Assembly: GCA_003991915.1 (NCBI GenBank)
Contig: RQTK01000679.1
Span: 33,423-97,422 of the forward strand
DNA: 64,000 nt
From: Elysia chlorotica
Taxonomy: Eukaryota; Mollusca; Gastropoda; Plakobranchidae
Direction of reading: 5' to 3'
In this document: positions 45,280 to 59,349 of the stretch, piece after piece
Layout: every line of letters starts with the position of its first letter
Numbering within the stretch: position 1 is the stretch's first letter
Position numbers and translations under genes: made by a program
The notes under the pieces: model-generated
Told to the model about the DNA's origin: nothing
Database searches by the model: none
The model's input: only the letters and a program-made list of their open reading frames with translations

Positions 45280-45284
45280 CCAAT
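45280..45284 (+). promoter_or_regulatory. Possible CCAAT box upstream of SSDP
   Basis: CCAAT in GACCAATGAAAA about 100 bp upstream of the SSDP start codon. A motif match only. Confidence 0.3.
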
Positions 45285-45384
45285 GAAAAAAGAGCAACTG
45301 ACAGACCTCGTTGATGTTGGCAAGACAACGGGGTCAGTGTCGTCCTTGATGGTTTGACAGGTGCGTGACAGTTCAACTCTCAGC

Positions 45385-45440
45385 ATGTATGCCAAAGGGA
45401 AAGGTTCAACTGTTCCCTCGGATGCCCAAGCAAGGGAAAA
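45385..45440 (+). CDS. SSBP3: SSDP exon 1
   Basis: ATG at 45385, 18 codons plus two bases (AA of Lys19), donor GTAAGT. Confidence 0.95.
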
Positions 45441-48400
45441 GTAAGTAATATTATTTAGTCAATATTAATAGTTTAATTGAAGTATCTAGCTAACATGCCT
45501 AAGCGTTAAAACATTTCTTAGACGTACCTTTCTGTTCGTTTATGTGCTCGGTTCCACCTGCACACGAGGATGCCCCATTCACTACTGCGTATAATAGCTG
45601 TTCCGGTTATGAAACACACCCTCTTGTGCACTATTGACTGCTATTGTTGTTTTCGTCAGTGATAAATACCATCGGTTAAGTGCCTTGCTGCCTGCAATTG
45701 GCAATCAAAAATTATGAGGATTACAATCAATGTTGATGTTATCCATCAGTTCCTTACATGCGTCCCGTGACTACTCAATTTTTCCATGAAATCGTCAAAC
45801 ATCGATCTCTTGTAAAAGAATGGCTGCCAATAAGTCAGTGAACCGGGTCCGTTCACACTAACTTGAGTAATTTCCCTTAGATCTAACAGCACAAGTTGAT
45901 AAGAAATCCCATCATAGCTCCTGCACAATATCTGTGATAAACAAAACGCATCAGGGGTCGCCAGAAATCGAGAAATTCTCTTTCTCGCCACAATTTCTGG
46001 AGCAAAACAAAAACAAAGGGAAAATTCAAGTTCCTGTCCCACTGTATAACTATAGATCTAAATGTATGCCTACTCTTTATCTCTTGCCCAGTTCTCTGCC
46101 CTAGACATTCTATAATTCTTTTCTTCTAGATCTAGATCTAGCTTGTAGATATAAGATCTAGATCTAGGCCTACATGTGGCCAGCAAAGAATTCCTCTGTC
46201 TTCCCAGAATAAATTTGGTTAGAGAAGGTAGACTATATCATACATGCGATCAAATTCTGGTAATTGCGATTTCTGGCCAGGGGGTATAGACCTACAAAAG
46301 CACAAAATTTGTCTGCACCTTGAAGACCATGGCTAATTTAGAGTCTAGTCAATAAATTGGATTGCCAAAATTCTAGCAAGTTTCATTTTTGTTTTAATTT
46401 GTTTTTTATTTAGAGAAAGAACTTTCCTCCTTTCATTTTGATATGATATTTGCAGCATCTATCGGTGCAAACCACATAATTTTTTATATTAAAATAAATA
46501 GTCAGACCTAACTTAAATGCTTTTCAGTTGGTATAGCCAAATTTTAAACTGCAGTTTGAATACGGTAAAAAAATTATAATTGTTAATTTGTTGAATTGAT
46601 TATTTCATCTCATATACTACAGAACCCTTTTTTAATTCAAATCAGTAATCAGTACTTTGCTGGTAGTTGTCTCTTTTAAGATCAATGTGCTACTTCTAGT
46701 CAGTACATTTATTTATTGAAGAGAACAAAACACACGTGCGTGTCTGTACTCTATGTCAGTAATCTCATGGTTACCACTTGCTGGGAATTATTTGTCCAAT
46801 AATTTAAATTAAAGGTATTCTATTGTGAAAATACCTCGACTCCACCATCACTGACAACCTCTGCTGGACACTAAAACTGTCAAGGGGATTTGGGCTGGCA
46901 GCTGCAACACAGACAAAGTGTGGACAAATTTAAATCTGACCGTCAAGACCAAGATGGAAGTTTACACTGTCTTTGTCATCAGTGGCAGCGAGACATGGAC
47001 CACATGCCAGACAGCAGAGAAGTCTTTATACCTTGTACCCTGAGAAGTACCTGTCTTATCCTGGACATATAGTGGCTAGACAAAGTATCCAACAGGTCTT
47101 TTGTTGCGTTCATCTTCCCAGTATGTACAGCTTCCTTTGGCAATGTACACTGTCCTTGTTAAATGTTTGGTCATGCGCTCCACATGGTATCAATTACCAA
47201 AAGACACCCTCCACAGACAGATTACAACTGGGAGGATAAGTATCTGCTGCCCACATCTATGCTTCAGAGATGTCGGCAAGAGAGACATGAAAACCATCGA
47301 CGTTTGATAAGTGCAGCAAGAAACCTATCAACTCCAACAGACCAGCAACTCACATATATTATTAGCCTCTACAGCCACATGAAACACTGTCTCAACAGAG
47401 TGGATAGGATTTTGTTTATGATCAGCCTCTAAGAAATATATAATTAGAAATGTTGTTTTTGCTTTATATAATGCAAAATGGACAACGATACTTTACATTT
47501 TATGCATTCTCTTACTTATATGATCTTATTGTTTTTCTTACATTTTCCAGACTTGCATTATATGTCTACGAATATTTACTCCATGTTGGAGCACAGAAAT
47601 CAGCACAGACCTTTTTGTCTGAAGTAAGTAAAGTTGGTTACATATAACGATATAGTTTTCCTCACATGCATGTTTCCTGTTAGGAAGGGATAATAATAAA
47701 TGTTTTCAATACAAATCTTTTAGGTCATGCTTTATGGAGGAAACCGTGTAAATGTTCATCAAGAATCTTTTCATCAACTAGAGTTGAGTTTATAAAGTCA
47801 AATAGGATGATGCACACCACTTCAAATTTTTGAAGGCTATGGTTTTGAAGAAAGATCTGTGGTTACACTTAATAATCTTTGTGTGTATTTAAAAAAAAAA
47901 ATTGTTATATCTGTGCAACAATTTCGATCAACTATTACCATTAAATCTTCCTGCATTGTTCAATAACTGATTATCTTGTCATCATGTAATTGCTGCATTT
48001 TCTTATGTTAAGCAATAAATTTTTACATGTTAAGACTTTTGGGTTTTGTTTAAAAAGTGGATTTAAGCATCTGTCTTTTATGATGTAAAGAAAGAGATAA
48101 AATTCCTTTTATATATTTTAATACTCTTCTACAGATAAGATGGGAAAAAAACATAACGTTAGGAGAGCCTCCAGGGTTTCTTCACTCATGGTGGTGGTAA
48201 GTGACTATAGTGTTATAAATTCTATTGTCATTAAATTTGTATCTATTGTGCATGTGTTGATATTTGTGAATTTGTAATACTTCCTGGTTTAAATTGGCTT
48301 TTCAATTGTTAGTCTAATTGCTTTTGAAACTGGCAATTCAGAAATGGGGTTGGCCATTTCTATACCTAGCTATGGTGCAAATTTATGATAACACTTACAC

Positions 48401-51400
48401 AGTTTTAAATAAAACTTAAAGGTAGATCAAATTTTAAATTGAATCAAACTCAAGAAGTCAACAGCTGAACTCTTGTAGTAATAATGTAATGGACAAGTTA
48501 ATAAACTAGTATGGACCACGAAGTGATCACCTCTTGAAGTCTTATTTCCAGAATTGATAAACATGCGTGGAATTTATGCCCAATTAAATAAGGAATTTCC
48601 TTAAAATCTTATCATGCTATTAATAATATTTTTTGTATAATAAACCAAATATTTTTTTTTTTTACCTGTTGCCATAATTATTGTCAAATAACATTGAAAT
48701 TGTACCTAGCAGCGTAATGGATATCTGGTTATGAGTTTAGCTATTCATGAAAGCTTTCAGTGAATATCTTCATAGAAGTTTCAATATAGGCCAGTCCTGA
48801 GTATGTGCAGTGAGTTGATAGAGTGGAATTGTAACACTTTTAAGCTTGCGATCTTGAAAGAGTACTGCGATGTAAAGTGTATGAGACAGGTTGGTTAAAA
48901 TGTTTTACAATTACATGTAAATGTATTCTCATGAGTATATGACTTAATGTGCAGTACTCTTGAATTTGCGTTCTTCTTTATTTTTCAGTGTATTTTGGGA
49001 TTTATATTGTGCAGCTCCAGAGAGAAGGGAAACATGTGATCACAGTAGTGAGGCCAAGGCCTTTCATGATTATGTGAGTTTTTACCCCTCTTTACAGTTT
49101 TCAATTCAATACAAATGGGAAATTTTAACTCCATTAAAGCAAAATGGGTAACAAATGAGAGGTCCAAGACCTATTGAAGTTAATTTTAAATTAAAATTGA
49201 AAATACCACTAAATAAACTCTTGACTTCTTGGATCACCTGCTATGGATCGCTCAATAAGTTATAATTGAGCCCACAATTCTAGTAAAGGTTTTCATGCTT
49301 TTTTTTTTTTTTTCATTTCTGTGAGCTGGCTTTCCTGATTTATTGAAAAAGATTGAATATATCAACAATACATTCATCAATTTGTCTACATATAGTTTAG
49401 CTCTGACTGGTTGTGTGAATGCTAAGATCCATGTGAGGATTCGATTTACAACGAAAATTTCCCCAGCGATGTAATGCACCTTCAAAGGAGAAATAAAACA
49501 AATTTCATAGTTAACTGCAGATTCAATACAAGGACAAAATGTGTCCCACTCACAATTCTAACAACATGACTGTAAGAATCATTTGAAGTACAGTGGAAAT
49601 CTCATATAATTCGAATTCGAATTGCTTGGGATTTGATCTAAACTTGTTCAGGACAGTAATAAGCATTACATTCTGCTTGACAGAAAGTACTTTTGTAATG
49701 CCTTTTGGTGTATGAGATTCCAATTAAGAGAATCAAACCAGAAAAACTTTGAATTATGAGTCAGATTTTAATAGAGCCAAAGAGAAAAATATAACCTATT
49801 CTTTAGCAAAATTTGGATTATGAGAAATTCTATTTATCAAACTTTGTTTTGTGAGGTTTCCACTGTACTTAAATGAATCCTGATTTACTGCTAAGAAAAA
49901 GCTGTGCAACCTGAATTAACTATTGCAAAGGTTTTAAAAGATAACATCCACCATAAGGAAAGTCACACAAACAGTATACTAAAATGCCATTGCATGGATA
50001 ATATCATCATTTGGAATCAGCCCCTTGTGCCTGTCCTTAGTTACATCCTCCTTGAAAGAATCATGGATCATAATGTTTGGAAGACTGAGAGATTTATTGA
50101 ATATTATGGGCATTTACTTTTAGTGGCATAATAATCTTTTTTTAAATATTTTGTTAGTGATTGTATAAGGATGTGTCAGCTCAGAAAGAAAGAAAAAAAA
50201 CCTTTAATTATTGAACTTTTCCGACAATGCATTTATAATTGATTACTGAGAACATTAAAATGGGATATCATCTCAGACATTTGGTTCGCAGCATCAAATA
50301 CATGCTCTGGATGTAGAGCAATGTTTATCTGGAATTTCTCAAATGATTGTTCCATACTTAGTTAAAGCATGGTATATGATACTTTAGGAATAGAGCAATG
50401 TTTACCTGGAATTTCTCAAATGATTGTTCCATACTTTGCTAAAGGCAATGGTATTATGAGACAGTTTAGGGAATAAAGAAATGATAATGTAGAATTATAT
50501 TCCTGGATGTTTCAGTTATAGTGTGCAGTTACAAGTATGATACGTTTTGGTTCAGGAAGTGGTAATAGAGAGTAACATACTCGAAGCTACCTAAATGAGT
50601 TTTTTCAATTTAATTTATTATTTTATAGAGGTCTTGCTGTTTATCAGAAATTTGTATGAAAGCTACTAGATCACAGAAGGCAATGATTCTCCGGGTCAGA
50701 TAATGGTCCTTCACTGTGTATCAGGTGTATAATAAGGTGGGCATGTAGCAATTCAGGGCTAATTGTAAATACAATCCTTCAGGCTACTGTGCTGAATAAA
50801 GAATTTAGCAAAGGGTGTGACGGAAAAAAATTTAACTGATAAATAATGGGAGACACTGAAATGAGTGATGATAGAGATAAAGGTGTTGGTCTTAATATCT
50901 TTGGGGTTTGTTTAAAGGACTTCCTTCTAAGGCTTCTTCGGTGCAGAGAGCATCATGTAAAACAATACTTTCGTCCTCTTATTGAAAGTTTGGAAACAAA
51001 AGGCTGGCTACGAAAATGAAGGAAATATCCCTTGTCAAAGAAAGAATACATTGACTAACCTCTCTGCTGCCGGAGAAGGAAAGTGGAACCTACAATTACA
51101 AGCCTTATTATTACATTTTCTTTTTTTTTTCACAACAGAGAGGCAATTCTGCAATTTGTTCAGTCAAATTTTGGCTTAAAAGAAGACTATTTAATGTTAC
51201 TCTTTTCCTAACCTCTTAGTAAACGAGTCAACTTCTCTGGATAATTCAGCAGTAAGAAATCATTGTTCGCAGAACCAGCAGAAAATTTTCCTTGATTTGT
51301 TAACTCCAAAGCTTTTTTTTTTTTAATTTTAAAGAGATAGTTGCCACTGTCAAATAAAGTTTTCTGTTTTTGTTTTATCACTTGGGCTTCAGATCATGTC

Positions 51401-51803
51401 TTATTTGCAGCAGAGAGTTTCCATTTTTTCTATTTATTTAACAAGTGTATAGTTCTATGACTCTCTCTGGTTCCCGCTCCCTCACTCACTAATAGACACG
51501 CACTAATCTTTAATGAGGGGATGAAATGATTAAAGAAAAGAAATAAGCACCTTTAAAGCTTTTTGATTATGTCAGGGCATCACTCTCTTTCCTTTCTTTT
51601 ATTTTTGTTTTAAATAAATAGAAAACTGACTGTCCTTTACATTTTCGCAGCTACACAGTTTATTACCCTGTGTTATCATGACGCCCGTTTTATAGCTATT
51701 AAATACATGCAGTAGCACACGGGCAAAACATTTACTGCGAAATTGAATAAATATATTTGTTTTCTCTCTATATCTATTAACATCTCTCTCTCTCACTCTC
51801 CCC

Positions 51804-51838
<35 letters not shown>

Positions 51839-53923
51839 ATCATCATTCTTGAGTTCATGTACCTTATCAGTCCACACATTCACCATAAATTATTGTGTAG
51901 CCATCAGTTTTTGTTTTAAGCGGGAAGTTTGAACTACCTTGTGCTGCGTCACTGTCACGTCTGCAGGGTCTAGATTTACTTTTTTCTAGGTGTGTTGCGC
52001 TCGCTCACTAGCCTCCTTTTCCTCCCTTCCTCCTCCTCCTCCTCCTCCTCTCTCTAGCGGTGAGATCATACTAGGCCAGATCGATGGACTGGTCTCGCTC
52101 CCTCTTTGCGGCAACAGCGTGTTGGTAGAGAGATCTGACTCCTGCTGTCCAAGTCTCAAAGTCTGGTTCGAATCGTGTCATGTCGCCGAATTTAGAATTG
52201 TATCGACCTCGATCATTTTCCTAAATCGCGAGAGGTTGACTGGCATGCGAAACTTCTGCAGAGATGATTTCTTCTGACTTTTGGAGAAGAAAAAAAAAGA
52301 TGTGTACGTTTGTAGAAGAGACAGAGACAGAGAGATTTGAGATCAAGTGAAATCTGCTTTACCCCATGGAAAGTCTTTAAAGATGTGTAATGCAAACAAT
52401 TACAAGTTGTGTTTTAGTGTCCCCACAAATGCTACCGTTCCGCCTTCCTTTTTACCTCTTCTTCCTTTTGTTTTTGCTACTTTAAATCTGGCAATGTGGT
52501 TTATGTATGCCCCCCCCCTGCAAGGCTATTAAGGTCCGTATTTGTACTCCGCTGTTTCTGCATGTCTCTTTGTTCCTTATATCCTGTAAGGCCTGCCTAG
52601 AGAACAAAATGCGATGTTAAAGAATAAAACATGATCCATCTATATATATCCTATTTATAAACTGGTTAAAAACAAGGCGGCCTTGCTCTTTGTGGAGGCG
52701 CATTTTGCCTGGCTTTGCTTCAGGTCGCACGCAATTACTGGCCTTGAGAAGAAACGAGGCGGTATTCATAACAGCTTCGATATTCTCTGAGATTGGTCAG
52801 TGCGTCATTGATATATATTTGAACTGATTGTGAGATTACATGGTGTTCGCTGTGGGAATTCTGTCCTTATTTCATCGAAATAGATCAGCACGTCATTGAT
52901 ATATCTGAACTGATTGGGAATTTAACTGGCGCTCGCTGTGGAAGTCTTAAAGTTCATCGGCGATTATTGACTACGTATCGAAAATATGGATCCAAGGGGG
53001 AATGGGTCAAAATTAGTCGATCATTTTTTTTTTCTAAATTTTTAATCAATTAATATACTTCGTTTTAAGAAAGCGTCGTAGACTTTTAATTTAGCACGTA
53101 CAGGAATGGGGAGCAAGGTGTCAATGATTTCAATGAGGTCAATACATGCGGTACCAGCTGGGGTGCCAGATAGCTAGCTCAGTAGGTAGAGATATGTGAA
53201 TATTTTGCAATGTGAAAGATGACGTAATGGAATTGAATTGCACAATTTTAGATTATATCGTGTTTACCCTGACAAAGTGCAGTAAACCACTGTGGTTTCC
53301 TGTTATGTCCTTTATTTTTTTTTTTAAAGATTTCTACCAATAAAACCAGTAGAACTACTTAAAAATGGATTTTGGGGTGGAGTCGGTAGAGATTCAAGTA
53401 ATAATTATGCTGTACACCGTTTTCATATGAAGAGTTCATGTGGTAAAGAGGCAGACGGAGTGTTACAAAATGAGGGTGAGAATGTTCCTAGCGACGGTGA
53501 CAGGAATAACAATGTTGTTGTTTTTTATAAAGATGCAAAAGAACTAGACGAGAAGTGAGCACCGCGCAGAAGGCATGGGGGCGACACCGCAGTTGCCGAA
53601 CGCTGAGGAAGATCGATAAACTAATGTAGGAGGTTTACGGTATTTGCGCGCTTGGCCGACCCTGTGATCGATACGGCGTTCGGGGGATGGAGAAGGATTT
53701 AGACCGTATGTGGTGTTTCGGGGGTGGGAGGACCGCTGTTTGTCGGGGAAGAGAGGGGGGGGGTACCGGTAGTGGTCGCTGTGAAAATTGAGAATCGCAA
53801 ATAGGAGAGAGAGAGAGAGGGGAGATGGCATGGTGACTATTGTTATATGACTGCTCTTTTGTGAAAAAAAAGGGTATCGATGATATAAGCGTGGGAAAGT
53901 GTTTTTAATCACGCACGTGAAAA

Positions 53924-53976
<53 letters not shown>

Positions 53977-56900
53977 ATTGTAAAACAATGAGCGTAATGG
54001 AATGCGGGTAAGTACACACTGAGAAAGTAAAGGGAACGGAGGAGGAGAGATCCCCTCTGACCAATCGATATCTAGTATACTAGTTTGATGGCACCGCAGA
54101 GCGCCAAAATTCGAAATAAGTCCACCCAAGAACGACAGTAACGCACTGGCTTAAAGAGCACGAGGGAATAGTGCCTTTTACATCATTCTAAGAAGCACGT
54201 ATGAAACAAAAAAAATTGTTTATTTCAATTCAATTCAATTCAATTCAATTAAATGTTTATTTAGTCAATATATATATTATTTAAAAGTAGTCCAAGGGCA
54301 GAGTGTTTGGTTTCTACACAGAATGGTGATCGGCCAGGTTCAGTGTAGCCCTCTATGGGGGTTTCATCGTGTAAGAAACTATTGAACTGTATGCAAGTGT
54401 CTGTAGTATTGCCTGATTCGATCCTAACTGGTTAGGTGGGCGTTTAAGTATTTATCTGGCCAAAGTTCTGGTATCCCCACTCAGTCTCTGTGTGGCAGCA
54501 CGTAAAATTGCCAGACATTAGCCTTGGAACCCGTCCACAGTAAAGTGCTGACTTTAAATGCTTATCAACGAACAAACAATTGAGACAATGAAGTAACAAT
54601 CTAACAACTGTAGTTAACCATCTGTATCTGTGGCGATGTGAAGAGAAAGCAGAAATTATGGTGCCCCTAAATACAATGTCACTTTGTTTTCCCCACAATG
54701 CAATTGTTTGTTTTTTCAAACTCTGTGTAGTATTTTATTTTATAAAACTAACAAGTTGTTTAAAAATAACCCTTCGTTTTTAAATCAGACACTAGTTTTG
54801 AGACCTACCGCCATGCTGCTTGTTGGGTTCATATGGCATTCGATAGTGATTCTCATCATACAACACACAGTAGTCTTAACACTTTTCCCACCCAGGCATG
54901 CGCGTGTCAGACCAAAGTTGACGTGAATTCGGCCGTACGCTCTAAGAAAGTAGACGTAGACTTAATTACCTTTCCTGCATATTTCACGCATCCGCACTGT
55001 CCAATCATTGATTACATGCGTGTCGATTGTTAACGGTTAGTTCATAATTATTCGGGATAGGGTTGCTATTTTATCTTTCTTCTAGCTTTGGCTTGACACC
55101 TGAAATAACTCGGTGTTTTCTATTTTTTTTCATCTGAAAGTTCGATCCCAGGTTGCACTGCGTCGTTTGTACTTGTGTCAATGAATGTTAGTGTAAACTC
55201 CATGTTTGTGCCCATTGAGAAAGACGTGCTCATATCCCGGTACTGTTATCTTGTGGCGGCACGTACATTTGTCAGATGCTAATATCGGGATCCGTCCGCG
55301 AAATAGCTCAGAAATCAACAATGTTCTCCTGGTTTGTCTGGTTTAAGTTGTGGTTCTGGGGTGTGAGGGAGTTAAAATTTAAACAATGAAATCACGTACG
55401 TGGTTCCAAAACACTTATGTAGGAGTTAAAAACTTTGTAGCCGCAGTGCGTGTACAATATTGTTATAACCTAGATCCTAGCAGGCCACCTGCTAAGTTTC
55501 AGCTTGCTGTTTCGTAAAGTTAAATGAAAAGACACGGTGTCCACGACGTGACACCATCACAAGCGGTGACAATTGAAACATCCTGGACCAGCTGTCTGGG
55601 GTATTTTGTGTACTGTCGTTGGCTTGGGAGCAGTGCGTACACGTGGTACACAACAGTCACCGAGTCAGTGAAGTATACTCTGGTATTGTTGTGGCACAGC
55701 CGCAGTGTGTCACAGGAACACGGGGACACAGCTGGTCGTACCGATGACACGCCCGACACTACACGTATGAAGTGAAGGCTGTATGCACTGCGGAGTGCGA
55801 CACACATGCCTGCCTAAAACGTGTTGAATACTTTCAGTATTTTCTCACCGTTAAGACCACTGCAGAAACTGCTCGGCGTAACCTGAGAAGAGACCAATGC
55901 AAAGTGAAAGAAATTGATCTCGCAATATGAAAATGCAAGTTGCTGACTGTCTTTGATTTGATTTGATCCCTGGATCCTCTATTAGAAGTAGGAAATCTCG
56001 AACCGCGTATTAAGACCTACTAGTAAGGTTTCAAGAGGGAAAAGGCGGAGCGGTTAAGGCATTGTTTCAATTCAGACTTCCTTCTTTCCGTATTTGCTTG
56101 AGAGTCACTTTTTCTAAGCTCATACAGTCATAGTACTTCGCATTGTCTGGACAATTTTACTAAAACTTTAGGGCTATAAATTTATTTATTTTTAGCCTAT
56201 GTGTAGCCAGCGTGGAGTCGTTTACACATAATTAGTTTGCAGACTCAATGGCGTTGGCTTGGTGCTACTTGGTAGCAAAAACAGCCACACCGTACACGAT
56301 TTGTCATGTCAGGGATAAGCATCTGATTTGGCCTCGGGATTCTATTCCCGGATTTAAGTATCAGACGGTTGTCACTCCACGGACAAGGCTATCGAGTCCC
56401 TCATGTTCGTCTTGATGAAGCAGCCATGCACCACGGCTCTCTCGGGGAGGATCTCCGTCTTGTCTTTTTAAATCACACTATTGTAGATATTGATCCTGTT
56501 GTGCTGTCAATATTTTTTTTATCATGTAATTTGATTAAAAGTCGTTAGTGCTCTCCTACTAGTAGAGGGTCTAACTCTAATGGTCGAATCTCATTTGAAC
56601 CTCTCGTCTCGATGTAAGATTCTTTTTGAAAACCCGGAACAGTAAACGTTCCTAAGGTTATTTCATTAATATTTAACCCATTGATTCCATGGGTCGATTT
56701 TATTTATATATAGAATTGAATCGACACGTGTAACCTGCTGCCACCTTGTTACAAACATGACTTGTATTCTATCCAATAACATATATCATACCGATAAAAA
56801 AGCGTGCACGACTGCACATCCATGTTTGTGGCGACTTTCCCATCAGCATACGTGAGATCACCGCAACAAATGATAAGAAGGTGGCGAATCGTAATGTTAT

Positions 56901-58976
56901 TGTAAACACTAATGACTCGCTTCAATAGCTCAATTTTTGTTGTGTAGAGAAAGCACTGACACGACCCCAGCACAGTCACGTCGCATGGCTGACCTCAGCA
57001 CGTCACTGCATTGTAAACAAGTGCTAGGGGACAAAGATGTTTGTTTTTCGATGAGCTGTCGGGGCAGCGGTTACGATTATCAATGATTATCGCTGCAACA
57101 GGACTATCCGACTGCAACCTAACAGGACATGTCAATTCACAAGAATATATACTATTTTCTGGAACCCCCCCCCCCCCCCACACCCGACATGTACAAAAAT
57201 ATATACTATTTTTCACCCCCCCCCCCCCCCCCGCGCTCTTGATTATTGGGTATAGACTTCTTATTCCCTTTGTAAGATTTTCGGCAAAGACGTATACATC
57301 TCTTTTGCAAAAGTAAACCCTTATCACATAATTATAACGACCGTAGTCTAGGAACTACAAAAGACATTTTAAGGTGCTGTCAAAGACAGCAAGTATACAC
57401 ATGCCGGGGTTTTTGTGAGAGCCTATTGCATTTTACATTCTATCTTATCCGAAGCAATTAATACTAAACACAGGCTAACTAAAAGGGAAAAGACACATAA
57501 CCTTCTGGTATATAATATAAGGCGTACAATCAGCGGGCTGAGATATACCCTATCTCCCAAACGTCTAAGACAAACGTTTCGTCTGTTACGTATCGACCTT
57601 CTTCCAACACGTCTGCCTATGTATGGAGATGTAAGTTATATCCCCTATTACGTTTTACTAGTTCTCAGCCTATATATTTTATGTGTGTCATTTTCGTTTT
57701 GTTTTATTCATTTCGCATGGATATGATAATTGAGTAACATCTTTCAAATAATTATACGAGACAGTGTATCGTCAGACTCAAACCGATACTCCAATGCGAT
57801 TTAAGTCTACAAGAAAATGATAATTTTCAAAAGTGTTACATTAATTTATTGGATTCCCAAAGACGATGTCATCAGCTGAGAGGCCAGCCTCGGGTCTCAG
57901 TTTGTCAGTCCAGAGTATACGTGCGTATTCATGACTGCGCTAATTCACGCCTATGTCTGTCATGGTGATCAGATTGGAATCACCCACCTGCTAAAACAAA
58001 AAGGCAACAGAAAAAAACCAAAGCTCCACCCCACCCCCCTAAACCATAAATGTGCCCTGTTGAGCAAAGAATACACTGAACAAGTGTACTTTGAAAAAGT
58101 GTCACATGCTATTCTTTTTTCTTAAAGAAGTTTGCTTGTGTCCACACACATGTATATGAGGTTCTTGTCTAAAATACTTAACCCGTCAGATCTCTTTATT
58201 TTATTTATGCTTCAAAAACATTTTTTTTTCAAGATTCAGGGCGTTAAATATTTCAGAGACATAATACTGCCGATTTATCTGCCTTCAGAAGCGCGATTCT
58301 TTGGAGTGTTTACCGTATTAGAGATGGTGTTAACTGTTAAGGCAACGGCAGCCGCGCCCGGCCCTGCCGGCCGATGCTGCTTCGCCACCCGTGGGAGAGA
58401 GGGAGAGACAGAGGGGACATCAGCCAGTCTTATATTTTGATAATGCTTACAGTATACACACAGGGGAGGGGGAGCAAGAGGCGGATGAGCAAAGGCGGAG
58501 AATTGATTTTTTTCAAGTTGTTCCCAAATGGAGGCATACACCTCTCCTCTCTGGGATTCATTTCCTCCCCGACTGCTCTATTCATCCGCATATTTAAGAC
58601 ACAAGTATAACATTTTCCCTCCCTCGCTCATCCGAACTTTTTCTTTCTTTCCTTACTTTTTTCCTCCTTAATGCCTGTCTCTGTGTACTCTCTATGTCTC
58701 TTTTTCTGTCTCTCTCTCACCCTCTCTTTCTCTTTTTCCCTTTTCTAACAACCATCTGCACGACGAACAGACACACTCACACACACACACTCACACTCGC
58801 ACTCATTCTTTCGCTCACACAAGCACACGTATCGTATCCTTCCTTCCACATTTCCTCCCGTTAATTCTCTCTCTTCCCCTCCCCACTGCTCTATTCACCC
58901 GCGTAATGTTTTTTTCCTGTCCCACCTATCTAAACTTTTTTTTTTCTTTCATTCCTCTTTTTAGTCCTGAATATGC

Positions 58977-59012
<36 letters not shown>

Positions 59013-59212
59013 TTCTCTGTCTCCCTCTTTCCCCTCGTGTCTTTGTCTCACCACCATCCATACGACACGATACGGAAACTGGTCTTATCTCATCCTTCAT
59101 TAATTCGCCCATTTGGTCCTCTCCCTCCTCCACCACTCTATACATCCGCAGCCATCCGAACCTCTTTCTTTCATTCCGCTTTTTCGCCCTGAATACTGAT
59201 TTTCTCTCTAGT

Positions 59213-59243
<31 letters not shown>

Positions 59244-59292
59244 AAAGCATCATCGCCATCCTCACCACCATCTCTCTCATCTGCTGATTTAC

Positions 59293-59349
<57 letters not shown>

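Noticed and set aside
45746..46042. 98-codon minus-strand open frame in SSDP intron 1
   Set aside because: Composition looks protein-like, but I recognise no domain, see no flanking splice or promoter context, and cannot exclude chance or an unknown repeat.
55524..55807. Overlapping 83- and 95-codon open frames in a GC-richer patch
   Set aside because: Opposite-strand shadows of each other, no recognised domain, inside SSDP intron 4.
58330..58400. GC-rich Ala/Pro segment in SSDP intron 4 as a possible SSDP exon
   Set aside because: It superficially recalls the Ala-rich vertebrate segment, but reading frame, splice sites and sequence do not match, and exon 5 joins exon 4 cleanly.
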